A stretch of DNA of 53,228 nucleotides, taken from assembly GCA_001464385.1 (NCBI GenBank), contig LNFB01000392.1:1-53228 (forward strand), given 5' to 3'. The position numbers and the translations under genes were made by a program. Positions 30,380 to 41,461 of the stretch are shown in pieces (positions within the stretch are counted from its first letter, which is position 1; each line of letters begins with the position of its first letter). The notes beneath the pieces were generated by a model. That model worked only from the letters and a program-made list of their open reading frames with translations, was not told the origin of the DNA and did not search any database. Origin of the DNA: Deltaproteobacteria bacterium Ga0077550. Its GTDB lineage: Bacteria; Myxococcota_A; Polyangia; Nannocystales; Nannocystaceae.

Positions 30380-31024
30380 CTAGCAATCCACCTCGTCGGT
30401 CCCGTCCTCGCAATCGGGCATCCCGTCGCAGACCTGCGAGTTCGGAACCCCGCCGCCCTCGTCGCAGACGAAGCAGTCGAGCTCGTCGCTGCCGCTTCCG
30501 TCCTCGCAATCGGGGAAGCCGTCGCACACGTACGCGGCGGGGATCGTGGTGCCGTCCTCGCACATGAACATCTCGACGGCCGGGCACTCCTGGTCCTCGT
30601 CCTCGCCGCCTTCGCAGTCCGGGAAGCCGTCGCACACCCACGCGGTGGGGATCGTGGTGTCGTCCGAGCACGTGAACGCGCAGTCGCCCGTCGCCTCGTC
30701 CTCGCCGCCCTCGCAATCCGGGGCGCCGTCGCAGACCTGCGCCGGCATCAGCACCGTGCCGTCCGCACACATGAAGTCACCGCCGGTCGTGTCGCCCGCG
30801 GTGCCGTCCGCCCCCGTGCTGCCCTCGCTGCCGGCCGTCGAATCGGTCCCCGGCGCGCTGCCACCCGAGGTCTCGCCCGACGCCGCCGTGCCGTCGGTCG
30901 GTCCGGCGCCCGTCATCGACGAGGCGCCGTCGGTGCCCGTGTCGTCGTCGCTGGAGGTAATCACACAGCCCGCGCCGCCGAGCAGCGACGCAGCCGCCAG
31001 GAATCGTCCGAAATCGATGTTCAT
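30380..31024 (-). CDS. Lipoprotein with four LDL-receptor class A-like repeats
   Basis: A 214-residue protein. The lipobox is LLGGAGC (Cys 20); a Ser/Thr/Gly/Asp linker follows (about 23-82). Four repeats occupy 84-115, 117-147, 153-184 and 185-214, each with FxC, then C-D-G-x-P-D-C and an acidic end (for example TIPTAWVCDGFPDCEGGEDE). This is the calcium-cage part of an LDL-receptor class A module. Classic modules have six cysteines; these have four, lacking the first and third, the disulfide partners of one bond. The protein is predicted to sit on the outer surface and bind calcium. The adjacent lipoprotein gene is probably co-transcribed. Confidence 0.85.
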   Translation of the reverse strand: MNIDFGRFLAAASLLGGAGCVITSSDDDTGTDGASSMTGAGPTDGTAASGETSGGSAPGTDSTAGSEGSTGADGTAGDTTGGDFMCADGTVLMPAQVCDGAPDCEGGEDEATGDCAFTCSDDTTIPTAWVCDGFPDCEGGEDEDQECPAVEMFMCEDGTTIPAAYVCDGFPDCEDGSGSDELDCFVCDEGGGVPNSQVCDGMPDCEDGTDEVDC

Positions 31025-31160
31025 GCCGTGAGTTCCGTGGGGCAGACCGCGGCACGCCTCGAGCGCCCGCTCGCCTTGGTGTCACTCGACGTCCGGGGGT
31101 TCCCGAAGCATCCAAACAAAATCGCGGACGACGCGGGCTGTGGGTCCCCGGAGCGCGGGC

Positions 31161-32588
31161 TCACCCCAGCGAGAAGATGATCGACCCGAACTCGTCCACG
31201 TGGACGTCCGGGCAGGACGACAGCTGCAGCGATCCGCTGGGGAACTCGGGGAGGTTGGCGGCGACGGTGTCGGCGAGCTCCTCCTCGAGGCAGTTCCAAT
31301 CCCACTCGAACGTGCAGGCCAGGAACTCGCCGAGCTCGGCGGTCCAGCCCTCGGCGTCGACCCTCGGGTCGGTCGGCAGCAGAGCCAGCGTGACGTCGAA
31401 CATGCCGAGCGCCTTGTTCGGCTCGCAGGTGACGACGATGTCCGCGTCGAACTCGATGCGCACCGTCGGGTCGAACCAGTCCTCGACCGACGCGCTGGCC
31501 TGGATGTCGACATGCAGCGTGTCGGCGTCGACCGGGTCGATGACGGCGCCGTCGTCGTCGCCGTTCCAGTACAGCTCGGTCGAGTAGCCGATGTGACCGA
31601 CGGCGCCCTCGACGATGCTGACCAGGGCCGAGTTCTCGATCGAGAATCCGGGCGGGAGGCTGGCGAACTCGCGCCAGGAATCCATGGCGCGCAGCTCGTC
31701 GTGGGAGATCTCGAACAGGTTGTCCTTGCCCGCGAGCCACCGACAGCCATCGGGAAGATCGGTGAAGTCCTGCTCGACGACGGTGTCGCGGTCGACGACC
31801 AGCATCATCCGCGACACGCACCAATCGTCGGTGCCGTCCTTGTAGACCGACAGCTTGGTGATGTCGTCGAAGTCCTCGATGAGGTTGAGATCGTACGTGA
31901 ACGCCGAGCCGGCCTCGAAGTCGTCGTGCGGATAGTCGAGCCACGTCGCGTCGCCGTGGGGCTGGATGTTGGACATGTGGTCGTTCAGCCCGATCCGGAT
32001 GAAGTCGTCGGTGCCGGCGCCGCCGACGTCGCCGGTCTCGATCATGAGGCGCGCCTGCCACGGCGCCACGCGCTCGTTGGGCTCCCGCGCCCTCGTGAAC
32101 GCGCAGCTCGGCAGCGAGGTCATCTGGGTGCCGGCGGCGTCCCAGACCCGGATCCGGTAGCACTGCAGGGCGTCGGCGGAGCGGCCCGAGTCGACGAAGC
32201 TCCCGGGGTGCGCCGCATTGATGCAGTCGCCCGTGCTCGCGGCGCCGGCGACCTTGCCGAAGTCCATGCTCATGTTCATGGGCTGCCAGCACTGCACCGT
32301 GGCGTAGGGGCCGTCCTCGCTCGCGGCGCGCTCGAGCGCGAGACCAGCGAGTGCCGCGGATGAGTTGTGCCACGACACCGCGACCGACGACGTGGTGCGA
32401 TCGCCCGTCGACGGGGAGCTCACGTACAACGGCGGCAACTCACCGCCGCCGGGCGGTGGAGGCGGCGGTGGCTGGGGATCGAGGATGTCGGGGAACGGCA
32501 GCGGATCGGGGAACGGCGCCTTCGGCAGCGCAGACGCGGTGACCGGAACGAGCATCGACAGGGTGAGCAGGGCGATTGGGTTCTTCAT
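31161..32588 (-). CDS. Secreted protein with PLAT-like domain
   Basis: A 475-residue protein with a cleavable signal peptide (LLTLSMLVPVTASA) and a Pro-rich linker (about 21-52). A fibronectin III-like module may cover about 54-160 (SSVAVSWHNSSAALAGLALE). Residues about 178-285 resemble a PLAT/LH2 beta-sandwich: ARLMIETGDVGGAGTDDFIR, then ITKLSVYKDGTDDWCVSRMM. PLAT domains bind lipids or proteins at membranes. The last 200 residues are beta-rich with several cysteines (CTFEWDWNCLEEELA) and are not recognised. No lipobox, so it is likely soluble in the periplasm or secreted. Divergent from acnA. Confidence 0.75.
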   Translation of the reverse strand: MKNPIALLTLSMLVPVTASALPKAPFPDPLPFPDILDPQPPPPPPPGGGELPPLYVSSPSTGDRTTSSVAVSWHNSSAALAGLALERAASEDGPYATVQCWQPMNMSMDFGKVAGAASTGDCINAAHPGSFVDSGRSADALQCYRIRVWDAAGTQMTSLPSCAFTRAREPNERVAPWQARLMIETGDVGGAGTDDFIRIGLNDHMSNIQPHGDATWLDYPHDDFEAGSAFTYDLNLIEDFDDITKLSVYKDGTDDWCVSRMMLVVDRDTVVEQDFTDLPDGCRWLAGKDNLFEISHDELRAMDSWREFASLPPGFSIENSALVSIVEGAVGHIGYSTELYWNGDDDGAVIDPVDADTLHVDIQASASVEDWFDPTVRIEFDADIVVTCEPNKALGMFDVTLALLPTDPRVDAEGWTAELGEFLACTFEWDWNCLEEELADTVAANLPEFPSGSLQLSSCPDVHVDEFGSIIFSLG

Positions 32589-32831
32589 GGTTCGCGCGGG
32601 TAGACCCTCGCGCCGGAGGTTCGATCATCGGCGGGGACGCACGCGCGACGACCCGGCCGCGCGCCCCCGCGGCGACTGACGCGGGGTCATCGCGGCGCAT
32701 GGTCGCGCCCGCGCGCCGCGATGGTCTCGGGGCTGGAGGACCCGGGGGCGGCGCGTGCGGGCACGGCACGCCGCGCGCACAGATCGGCGTTGCCCGCGGT
32801 GACATCCGCGCGGCACACTCCGGCCACCTCC

Positions 32832-35516
<2,685 letters not shown>

Positions 35517-35550
35517 GGGACGGGGCTCGATCGGTCGGTCCTCGGATCGA

Positions 35551-35586
35551 TCGATCGGCCACTCGATCGGCCAGTCGATCGGCGAA
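35551..35586. repeat. Three 12-bp tandem repeats between acnA and a kinase gene
   Basis: The units are TCGATCGGCCAC, TCGATCGGCCAG and TCGATCGGCGAA, each holding the self-complementary core CGATCG. They are flanked by GTCCTCG (35538-35544) and its reverse complement CGAGGAC (35588-35594), so the whole segment could fold into a branched hairpin. It may help end acnA transcription or control the kinase downstream; no T-run follows. Confidence 0.65.
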
Positions 35587-35685
35587 TCGAGGACGACCCG
35601 CTACGTGCAGCGCGGTCGTCCTTCGCAATTCGATGACCGAACCTCCGGGCCCGCACACTAATCGGGACGAGGTGGGCGCCCGCTC

Positions 35686-37149
35686 GTGTCAGCCCGTCCC
35701 GTGTCCACGCGTCCCTTCCATCCGCGCGCCGACCTCCCCGCGTTCGTCGGCCGCTACCGCGTCCTCGGCGTCCTCGGCCGGGGCGGGATGGGCATCGTCT
35801 ACCTCGCGCACGACGATCGGCTCGACCGCGATGTCGCGGTGAAGACCCTCAAACCCGAGTTCGCGCTCGACGGTGAGACGGGGATCCGCTTCGCGGCCGA
35901 GGCGATGGCGTTGGGCCGGATCCGGCACCCCAACGTCGTGCGGATCTTCGACCTCGTCGATGGCGCGCCGCAGCCGGCGTACGCGATGGAGGCGCTGCAG
36001 GGGCGGTCGCTGTCGCGGGCGCTGCGGGACGACGCGGCGCTGCCACCGTCGATGATCCGCGACATCCTGCTGCAGTCGGCGGCGGCCTTGGGTGCGGTGC
36101 ACCGCGCCGGGATGGTGCACCGCGACATCAAGCCGTCGAACCTGTTCCTCGCCGAGGAGGACGAGCGTCAGGTGGTGAAGCTCATCGACTTCGGCATCGC
36201 GCTGCAGCGCGGGAATCCCCGCGTGACGCGGCCCGGTGAGGTGATCGGCACCGTGCGCTACATGGCGCCCGAGCAGCTCGTCGCAGGCGTCCTCGATGCG
36301 CGCACCGACGTGTTCGCGTGGGGCGTCGTCGCCAGCGAGTTGCTGCCCGCCGCGGCGCGGTCCCCCGCGATCGCAGCGCTGCTCGACCAGTGTGTTCGGC
36401 CCGCGCCAGAGCAGCGCTGCGGCGACATGCTCGAGGTCGCCGCTCGCCTCCGCACGGCGCTGGAGGACGGGGAGGACAGCACGATGCCGTTCGGGATCCG
36501 GGCGGCGCGGCGCCTCGGCGGGACGGAGCGGCTGGCGGTGAAGAACGCACCGGCGGCGCTCGGGGCGACCGAACGCATCGAAGCCCTGCCGCCGAGGTCC
36601 GACGCTCCGACGTTGCGCACGTCGACACGGCGCCGGGGACGAGTCGCGACGCTCGGCGCATGCTTCGTGCTCGGCGGCCTGGTGGGCGCGGCGATCTCGA
36701 CCGCGTCGATCGAGGCCCGGCGGCCGACGATGATCGCGAACGCGGGCGTCCTCGCGACGGAGCCCGCGACGGTCGCGTGCGTCCCCGAGGTCGCGGTGGT
36801 CAATTTGCCGCTCGGCTGCGGCGAGGCGCCGGTCGTCGTCGAACCACCGCCGCGCGTCGAACCACCACTGCACGTCGAACCACCAACGTACGTCGCGACG
36901 CCGCCGAGCAGCCCCGCGACCGAAGTCCTCCCCGCCTCGCCCGACGCAAACCCGACGACCGCCCGCCGCAGACCCGCACGCGCACGCGCCGACGAGGCCA
37001 AGTCGGTCACCGCACCGAGCCCCACCGGGATCCCGACGGCCCTCGTCCCCGCCCTCGCACCGACCGCGATCCCTGGGCCCCCGCCGCCGACGCCGGTCCG
37101 CACGCGCGACAATCCCCTGCGCGATCTGAAGGAGCCGTTCGGACGCTGA
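35686..37149 (+). CDS. Transmembrane Ser/Thr protein kinase with Pro-rich extracellular tail
   Basis: A 487-residue kinase from a GTG start. Hanks motifs: LGRGGMGIVY (30-39), catalytic K53 (VAVK), HRDIKPSN at 145-152, DFG at 168-170, GTVRYMAPEQ at 188-197. The C-lobe is short. A membrane helix lies at about 321-339 (ATLGACFVLGGLVGAAISTA), and the remaining tail is Pro/Val/Glu-rich (VVVEPPPRVEPPLHVEPPTY) and then Pro/Ala/Thr-rich. Unlike the other three kinases in the window it has no TPR region and has the common HRDI form of the catalytic loop, so it belongs to another subgroup. Convergent with a lipoprotein gene; a repeat-rich spacer lies in front. Confidence 0.95.
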   Translation: MSARPVSTRPFHPRADLPAFVGRYRVLGVLGRGGMGIVYLAHDDRLDRDVAVKTLKPEFALDGETGIRFAAEAMALGRIRHPNVVRIFDLVDGAPQPAYAMEALQGRSLSRALRDDAALPPSMIRDILLQSAAALGAVHRAGMVHRDIKPSNLFLAEEDERQVVKLIDFGIALQRGNPRVTRPGEVIGTVRYMAPEQLVAGVLDARTDVFAWGVVASELLPAAARSPAIAALLDQCVRPAPEQRCGDMLEVAARLRTALEDGEDSTMPFGIRAARRLGGTERLAVKNAPAALGATERIEALPPRSDAPTLRTSTRRRGRVATLGACFVLGGLVGAAISTASIEARRPTMIANAGVLATEPATVACVPEVAVVNLPLGCGEAPVVVEPPPRVEPPLHVEPPTYVATPPSSPATEVLPASPDANPTTARRRPARARADEAKSVTAPSPTGIPTALVPALAPTAIPGPPPPTPVRTRDNPLRDLKEPFGR

Positions 37150-37165
37150 GCCCCGGCGCGAGGCC

Positions 37166-38074
37166 CTACGGGCTCGTCGGTGGCCCCTGGCACTGCAGCG
37201 CGTCGGCCGGAGAACACACCGGCATCTCCTCGGTGCAGATCAACCCGGTAGCGCAGCGATCGTGATCGAACACGCACAGGACCCCCTGGGCGATCGGTTG
37301 ACGACAGCGCTCGCCGCCGTCGCACCAGGTGCTCGTGCATTCGACGTCGTTGGCACACGCGTCGCCGTTCGGCTTCCGCGCCGCGCAGATCGGCGGATCG
37401 GCCGACGCATCGCACCAGGCGTCCGCGGAGCACAGGATCTCCTGCGCGCAGGGCAACCCCGCGCCCGGCAACGGGACGCAGCGGCCGCTCGCGCCCACGT
37501 CGCAGACGAGTCCGTCGTCGCAGTCGCGCAGGGCGAGGAAGCCCGGCCCCGCGAACGCGCACGGCTCGCCCTCGCCCTCGCGCTCGCACGCGGGTGCGCA
37601 CACGTCGACCGGCTGGCCGTCGAAGCCCTCCCGCGTGACACAGACGAGCCCTTGATCGCAGTCACTGAACTCGCCGTGGCGCGTGCAAGGTGCGTCCTCT
37701 GGGACAATGCCGTGGTAGGCGAAGCAGTCGGCGCAGGTCTCGAGTTGGGCGGGATCCCGCGAGCACCCCAGCGCCGCGATGGCGTCGACCCGAGCGTCGA
37801 TGCACGACGCGTCGTAGGTGAGACCGTCCGCGACCGCCTCCAGTTGGGTGCCGAGCAGGTCCGCGGACAGCGTCGCGACGCAGCCCTCTTCGCTGGCGAA
37901 CCCGGCGGGATCCAGGCACTGGCACGCGAACAGCTCGGCGCAGTAGTGCTCGGCGACCGTGCGCGACGCGTCGCGCTCGAAGATCGGCGCGTCGCGCTGA
38001 CACCCCGCGATCGGGGCGATCAGGCCGAGGCAGAGCAGGAGCAGCGGGCGTGGGGACGGTGGGTGGTGCAGCAT
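37166..38074 (-). CDS. Cys-rich lipoprotein
   Basis: A 302-residue protein with signal peptide and lipobox (PLLLLCLGLIAPIAGCQRD). It has more than twenty cysteines, many in C-x(4-8)-C pairs such as HYCAELFACQCLDPAGFASE, CADCFAYHG, CDQGLVCVTREG, CDDGLVCDVGASGRC and CANDVECTSTWCDGGERC. The repeated 'C..G..C' knots resemble Dickkopf-like or EGF-like disulfide modules seen in many myxobacterial surface proteins. The ATG at 38074 was chosen because it places the lipobox at the right distance; the frame extends to 38119 without signal features. No enzymatic motif. Likely on the outer membrane. Confidence 0.8.
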   Translation of the reverse strand: MLHHPPSPRPLLLLCLGLIAPIAGCQRDAPIFERDASRTVAEHYCAELFACQCLDPAGFASEEGCVATLSADLLGTQLEAVADGLTYDASCIDARVDAIAALGCSRDPAQLETCADCFAYHGIVPEDAPCTRHGEFSDCDQGLVCVTREGFDGQPVDVCAPACEREGEGEPCAFAGPGFLALRDCDDGLVCDVGASGRCVPLPGAGLPCAQEILCSADAWCDASADPPICAARKPNGDACANDVECTSTWCDGGERCRQPIAQGVLCVFDHDRCATGLICTEEMPVCSPADALQCQGPPTSP

Positions 38075-38200
38075 GGTCGCGCGGCGTTGGCTCGCCATGC
38101 CGCCTGCTCGACCGGGCACCGATCGTCGTTGCGCGCGCGCACTCGTCGACCTCGATTTCGGTGGCCCGTACGGTCAGCCCGCCCCGTCAGCCCGCCCCGG

Positions 38201-39082
38201 TCAGCAGGGCTCGTTCAGCACCAACGGCGTGCCGAACTCCTCGCCCACTTCGATCGTCAGCAGCGTCGTCGCCAAACACCAGTTGAGGCCGCTGTCGTTG
38301 CTCAGCGCGTCCAGGGCGTTGCCCGACAGCTCCCACGCGATGCCCTCTTCGGCGTCGAACGGGAACGACGCGGTCTCGTCGAGCATCTCGGTCTCGTTGC
38401 GGATCGACACGCGATCGGGGCGGTTGTTGTTGAGCCCCGGGTTGGGCCCGTAGACCGACGCCGCCTCGAACTCGTACGGCCAACTGCCCGCACCGCGGGC
38501 GATGACGACGAGCTCGCCGGGGCCGACGATCACGTCGTCGGTGACGCGCCCCTGGTTGGCGGGGCTGTCGTCGTCGTCGCGGATGTAGAGATCGAGGAGG
38601 TTCACATCGGACGCCGTGGCGTTCAGGATCTCGAGCCACTCGCAGGCGTCCTGCCCGCAGCTCGGGTTCCACATCACCTCGGTGATCACGAGATCGCCGG
38701 GGACGAGGTCCTCCACGCCGAGGGGGGCGTCGACGCCGGTGCTGCCGCCGTCGCTGCTGCCGCCCGAGTCCTCGCCGCTGTCGGCCGCGCCGCTGGTACC
38801 GCTGCTGGTGTCGGTGCCGGTGTCGTCGGGCACGTCGCCGCTGCTCCCGTCGGGCGTCAGGCCCGTGTCGCCGTCGGCCGGACCCGACTCCGTGGTCGGA
38901 TCCGTGGTGATCGCGGCCGTCGATCCGTCGCTCGACTCACCCGGCGCCACCGTCGTGGCGAGGTCGTCCCCCGTCCCGGAGTTCGAGGACGGCTCCGAGA
39001 AGCAACCCGCGGAGAGCGCGACGATCCCGAGCGACGCCAGCGCGCCCCAGAGGTCTCCCGCATGGCGGTGTCGCCGGCCCAT
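38201..39082 (-). CDS. Lipoprotein with lamin-tail (LTD) domain
   Basis: A 293-residue protein with a signal peptide and lipobox (LASLGIVALSAGC, Cys 27), then a long acidic Ser/Thr/Gly/Asp linker (about 30-118). The C-terminal part (about 123-293) is a lamin-tail-like beta-sandwich: GDLVITEVMWNPSCGQDACE, WLEILNATASDVNLLDLYIR, IVGPGELVVIARG, then a final strand ending VLNEPC. Bacterial LTD domains occur in exported proteins and are thought to mediate binding to the cell wall or other surfaces. The linker is typical of myxobacterial surface lipoproteins. Start at the ATG 39082; upstream frame is Arg-rich. Confidence 0.85.
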   Translation of the reverse strand: MGRRHRHAGDLWGALASLGIVALSAGCFSEPSSNSGTGDDLATTVAPGESSDGSTAAITTDPTTESGPADGDTGLTPDGSSGDVPDDTGTDTSSGTSGAADSGEDSGGSSDGGSTGVDAPLGVEDLVPGDLVITEVMWNPSCGQDACEWLEILNATASDVNLLDLYIRDDDDSPANQGRVTDDVIVGPGELVVIARGAGSWPYEFEAASVYGPNPGLNNNRPDRVSIRNETEMLDETASFPFDAEEGIAWELSGNALDALSNDSGLNWCLATTLLTIEVGEEFGTPLVLNEPC

Positions 39083-39209
39083 CCGGAGAGAGGACGCGCG
39101 CCGCCGCGATCTGTTGCATGTGCCACCGTGATTCCGCCCGCGATGGTTCGCCGCGTACGGTTCGCGTGCGCTGGATCGTGCGGATTTCTCCGGGGGTGGA
39201 CCGCCGCAC

Positions 39210-40055
39210 CTACGTGCCCGGGCACGCGGCCTCGACCACCGCGACGGCCTCCTCGAACACGCCGCCGTAGTCCGGCGCGCAGATCGGCCCGATGAAGCCG
39301 TGGCGGAACAGCTCGGTGAGGCGCGCCAGATCGTCCGCGACCCGCCCCTCGTTGTCGACGGCACACTCCGCGTCGGGTGCGTTGGCGAGCGCGACGATGA
39401 CGACATCGTCGGCGCGACCGTTCTTCGCGTCGGTGAGCGCCTGCGCGGCGATCAGCGGATCGAGCTCCGAGTCCTCGTCGGTGACGATCACGAGCACCAG
39501 CAGCGCGCCATCGCGGACGAAGCCATCGTTGCACGCGCCGACGTCGGTCATCGGCGAGGACAGGGCGGCGACGGCGGCCGTGGCCGCGGCCTCCTTGGCC
39601 GAGCCCTCGGTGCCGACCTGCGCCGCGCACCGGAACGTGTCCTCGAGGTCGTCGGCGTCGGTCATGAAGTTGAAGCCCTCGGCATAGGGGCCACAGGCGC
39701 GCGAGCTCGAGGCGCGCCCCCCGGTCTCGACGACCAACCCACCGAGCCCGCGGCACGCGAAGTTGTTGTACGAATAGGCGTCGGTCGTCGTGACCCCGAC
39801 GTGGATGCTCTCGAGCCGATGGACGGTGCGCGCGATGCCGTCGATGAACGTCGCGTAGTTGGCGACGAGCTTGCTCTGGTTGTCGGCCATGCTCGACGAG
39901 TTGTCGATCACGAACAGGAAGTCGACCTCTTCGCAGGTCTGGACCCGGTCGGGATCGTCCGGATCCTCGGGATCGCCGACCCGATCGCCCGCGCCCTCGA
40001 GCGAGGTTCGACCGCAGCCGCCGGCCATCGCGAATGCGAGCACGAGTCGGGTCAC
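39210..40055 (-). CDS. VWA-domain lipoprotein
   Basis: A 281-residue protein. GTG at 40055 gives a short signal peptide and lipobox-like end (LVLAFAMAGGCGRTS). The von Willebrand factor A fold is shown by VDFLFVIDNSSSMADNQSKL with the MIDAS motif D51-x-S53-x-S55, by VGVTTTDAYS, and by LLVLVIVTDEDSELDPLIAA with further MIDAS acids. Cysteines at AACPGT, ICAPDYG and elsewhere suggest disulfides. The domain probably binds a divalent cation and a partner protein on the outer surface. A partial protein of the same general type occurs at the left edge of the window. The next gene upstream on this strand is the beta-propeller lipoprotein. Confidence 0.85.
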   Translation of the reverse strand: MTRLVLAFAMAGGCGRTSLEGAGDRVGDPEDPDDPDRVQTCEEVDFLFVIDNSSSMADNQSKLVANYATFIDGIARTVHRLESIHVGVTTTDAYSYNNFACRGLGGLVVETGGRASSSRACGPYAEGFNFMTDADDLEDTFRCAAQVGTEGSAKEAAATAAVAALSSPMTDVGACNDGFVRDGALLVLVIVTDEDSELDPLIAAQALTDAKNGRADDVVIVALANAPDAECAVDNEGRVADDLARLTELFRHGFIGPICAPDYGGVFEEAVAVVEAACPGT

Positions 40056-40133
40056 GCCACGCACGTCGTGGCGTAACGCCGGGGCCACGCGGGCCTTACA
40101 CCGAGGCGACACGCCCCATCCCCGTCGCTCCCA

Positions 40134-41300
40134 TCAGGGGTACGCGCGGGGCTTGTCGGGCACCCCGACGGCGATGTCGAAGACCCGATCGCCGCTGATG
40201 TCGAGCACATACAGGTGGTCCGACTCCCAGCCCCCGTAGCCCGAGCCGAACTGCAGGTTCGGGATCCACGAGGTCTCGGCGCCGAGCTGCACGAGCTGTT
40301 CGATCGATGCGCCGTCCGGCGAGATCCGCCAGACGATCGCCGCGATGTACTCGCACACGTACACGTTGCCGCAGGCGTCGACCGCCATGCCGTCGAGGGC
40401 ACCGCCGCCGATGTTGGCGCGGAAGGGCTCGACGCTGTCGGTCGTCATGTCGGGGTTGAGGCGGATCGCGGTGACGGTGCCGCCACCGAAGCTGCCGACG
40501 TACAGCGTCTGGTAGTCGGGGCTGAACGAGACGCCGTTGGGCGCCTGCAACCCCTCGGCGACGACGGTGAACTCACCGGTCTGGGCGTCGATGCGGCGCA
40601 CACGGCTGCCGCTCTGCTCGGCGACGTACACCCAACCGTTCAGATCGACGTCCATACCGTTGGGGTACTCGAAGCCGCCGAGCACGACCTCGTAGCTCGC
40701 GTCGGGGTTGACGCGCACGAGGCTCCCCGAGTTGACGTCGGCGAGGACGAAGATCCCATCCGAGGTGGCGCGCAGGCCGGCCACGAAGCCGCCCGAGACC
40801 CCGGGGATCCACAGCTGCGGCGCGCCGTCGATCGGGCTCTGGAACAGGTTGCCCTGCTCGGCGCCGATGAGGTTGCCGAGGTGATCGAACGCGAGGTCCT
40901 CGCTCGCGCGCGGCCCGTCGACGACGACGTAAGGCAGCGGGCCCGCGGGGACCGCATCACAATCGATGGGCTCGCCGGTCGAGCTCTCGCCGACACCCAT
41001 CGGCGGCAGGTCGACCTGCGTCCCGACGTCGAACGCGATGCCGGGGCCGGTGCCGGTCGCGTGCTCCGTGGTCGCGCCGGAGCTCGAGTCGCTCGGCGCT
41101 GCCGTCGTGCTCGTCTCGGCCACGGCGCCCTCGGTGCTCGCCGCCCCCGTGGACCCGGTGCTCGAGGTCGAACCCGCCCCCGTCGTCCCCTGGGTGTCCT
41201 GGCCGACTGCCGCCCCACGATCGCCGCAGCTCGGCCCGACGAGCACCGTCAGCGTCAGCGTGATCCGAGGTGCCAGGGCGATGCGGAGACGTCGTCCCAT
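40134..41300 (-). CDS. Beta-propeller (SMP-30/NHL-like) lipoprotein
   Basis: A 388-residue protein with a signal peptide and lipobox-like end (LTLTVLVGPSCGDRG), followed by a Thr/Ser/Gly/Ala linker (about 30-95). The rest is predicted six-bladed propeller: SEDLAFDHLGNLIGAEQGNL, YPNGMDVDLNGWVYVAEQSG, APNGVSFSPDYQTLYVGSFG, LDGMAVDACGNVYVCEYIAA. The D..GN.Y/V pattern at each blade resembles SMP-30/gluconolactonase-type or NHL-type propellers. Whether it is catalytic cannot be told; the metal-site residues of lactonases are not obvious. It is probably cell-surface located and could be in one transcript with the VWA lipoprotein 78 bases further on. Confidence 0.85.
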   Translation of the reverse strand: MGRRLRIALAPRITLTLTVLVGPSCGDRGAAVGQDTQGTTGAGSTSSTGSTGAASTEGAVAETSTTAAPSDSSSGATTEHATGTGPGIAFDVGTQVDLPPMGVGESSTGEPIDCDAVPAGPLPYVVVDGPRASEDLAFDHLGNLIGAEQGNLFQSPIDGAPQLWIPGVSGGFVAGLRATSDGIFVLADVNSGSLVRVNPDASYEVVLGGFEYPNGMDVDLNGWVYVAEQSGSRVRRIDAQTGEFTVVAEGLQAPNGVSFSPDYQTLYVGSFGGGTVTAIRLNPDMTTDSVEPFRANIGGGALDGMAVDACGNVYVCEYIAAIVWRISPDGASIEQLVQLGAETSWIPNLQFGSGYGGWESDHLYVLDISGDRVFDIAVGVPDKPRAYP

Positions 41301-41461
41301 TCGACGCCGAGGGTATCACGCCGAACACCGCGTCACGGCGGGGTGACGCTCGCGCCGTCACCCCGTGACGGCACACTGGTACCGGCCACGGCGCGCCGTT
41401 TCGATCTCGGGGACGTTCCGACGGCGGCGGCGACTGGACTTCCGGCCGGCCCGCGGCGGTA

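Noticed and set aside
32589..32831. Possible short gene between the PLAT-like gene and acnA
   Set aside because: No frame has a signal peptide, domain or ribosome site; it is better read as the divergent leader and promoter region.
37148..37175. Inverted repeat GAGCCC ... GGGCTC at the convergent end of the fourth kinase and a lipoprotein gene
   Set aside because: Six-base stem with a 16-base loop and no T-run; too weak to call a terminator, although the position would suit one.
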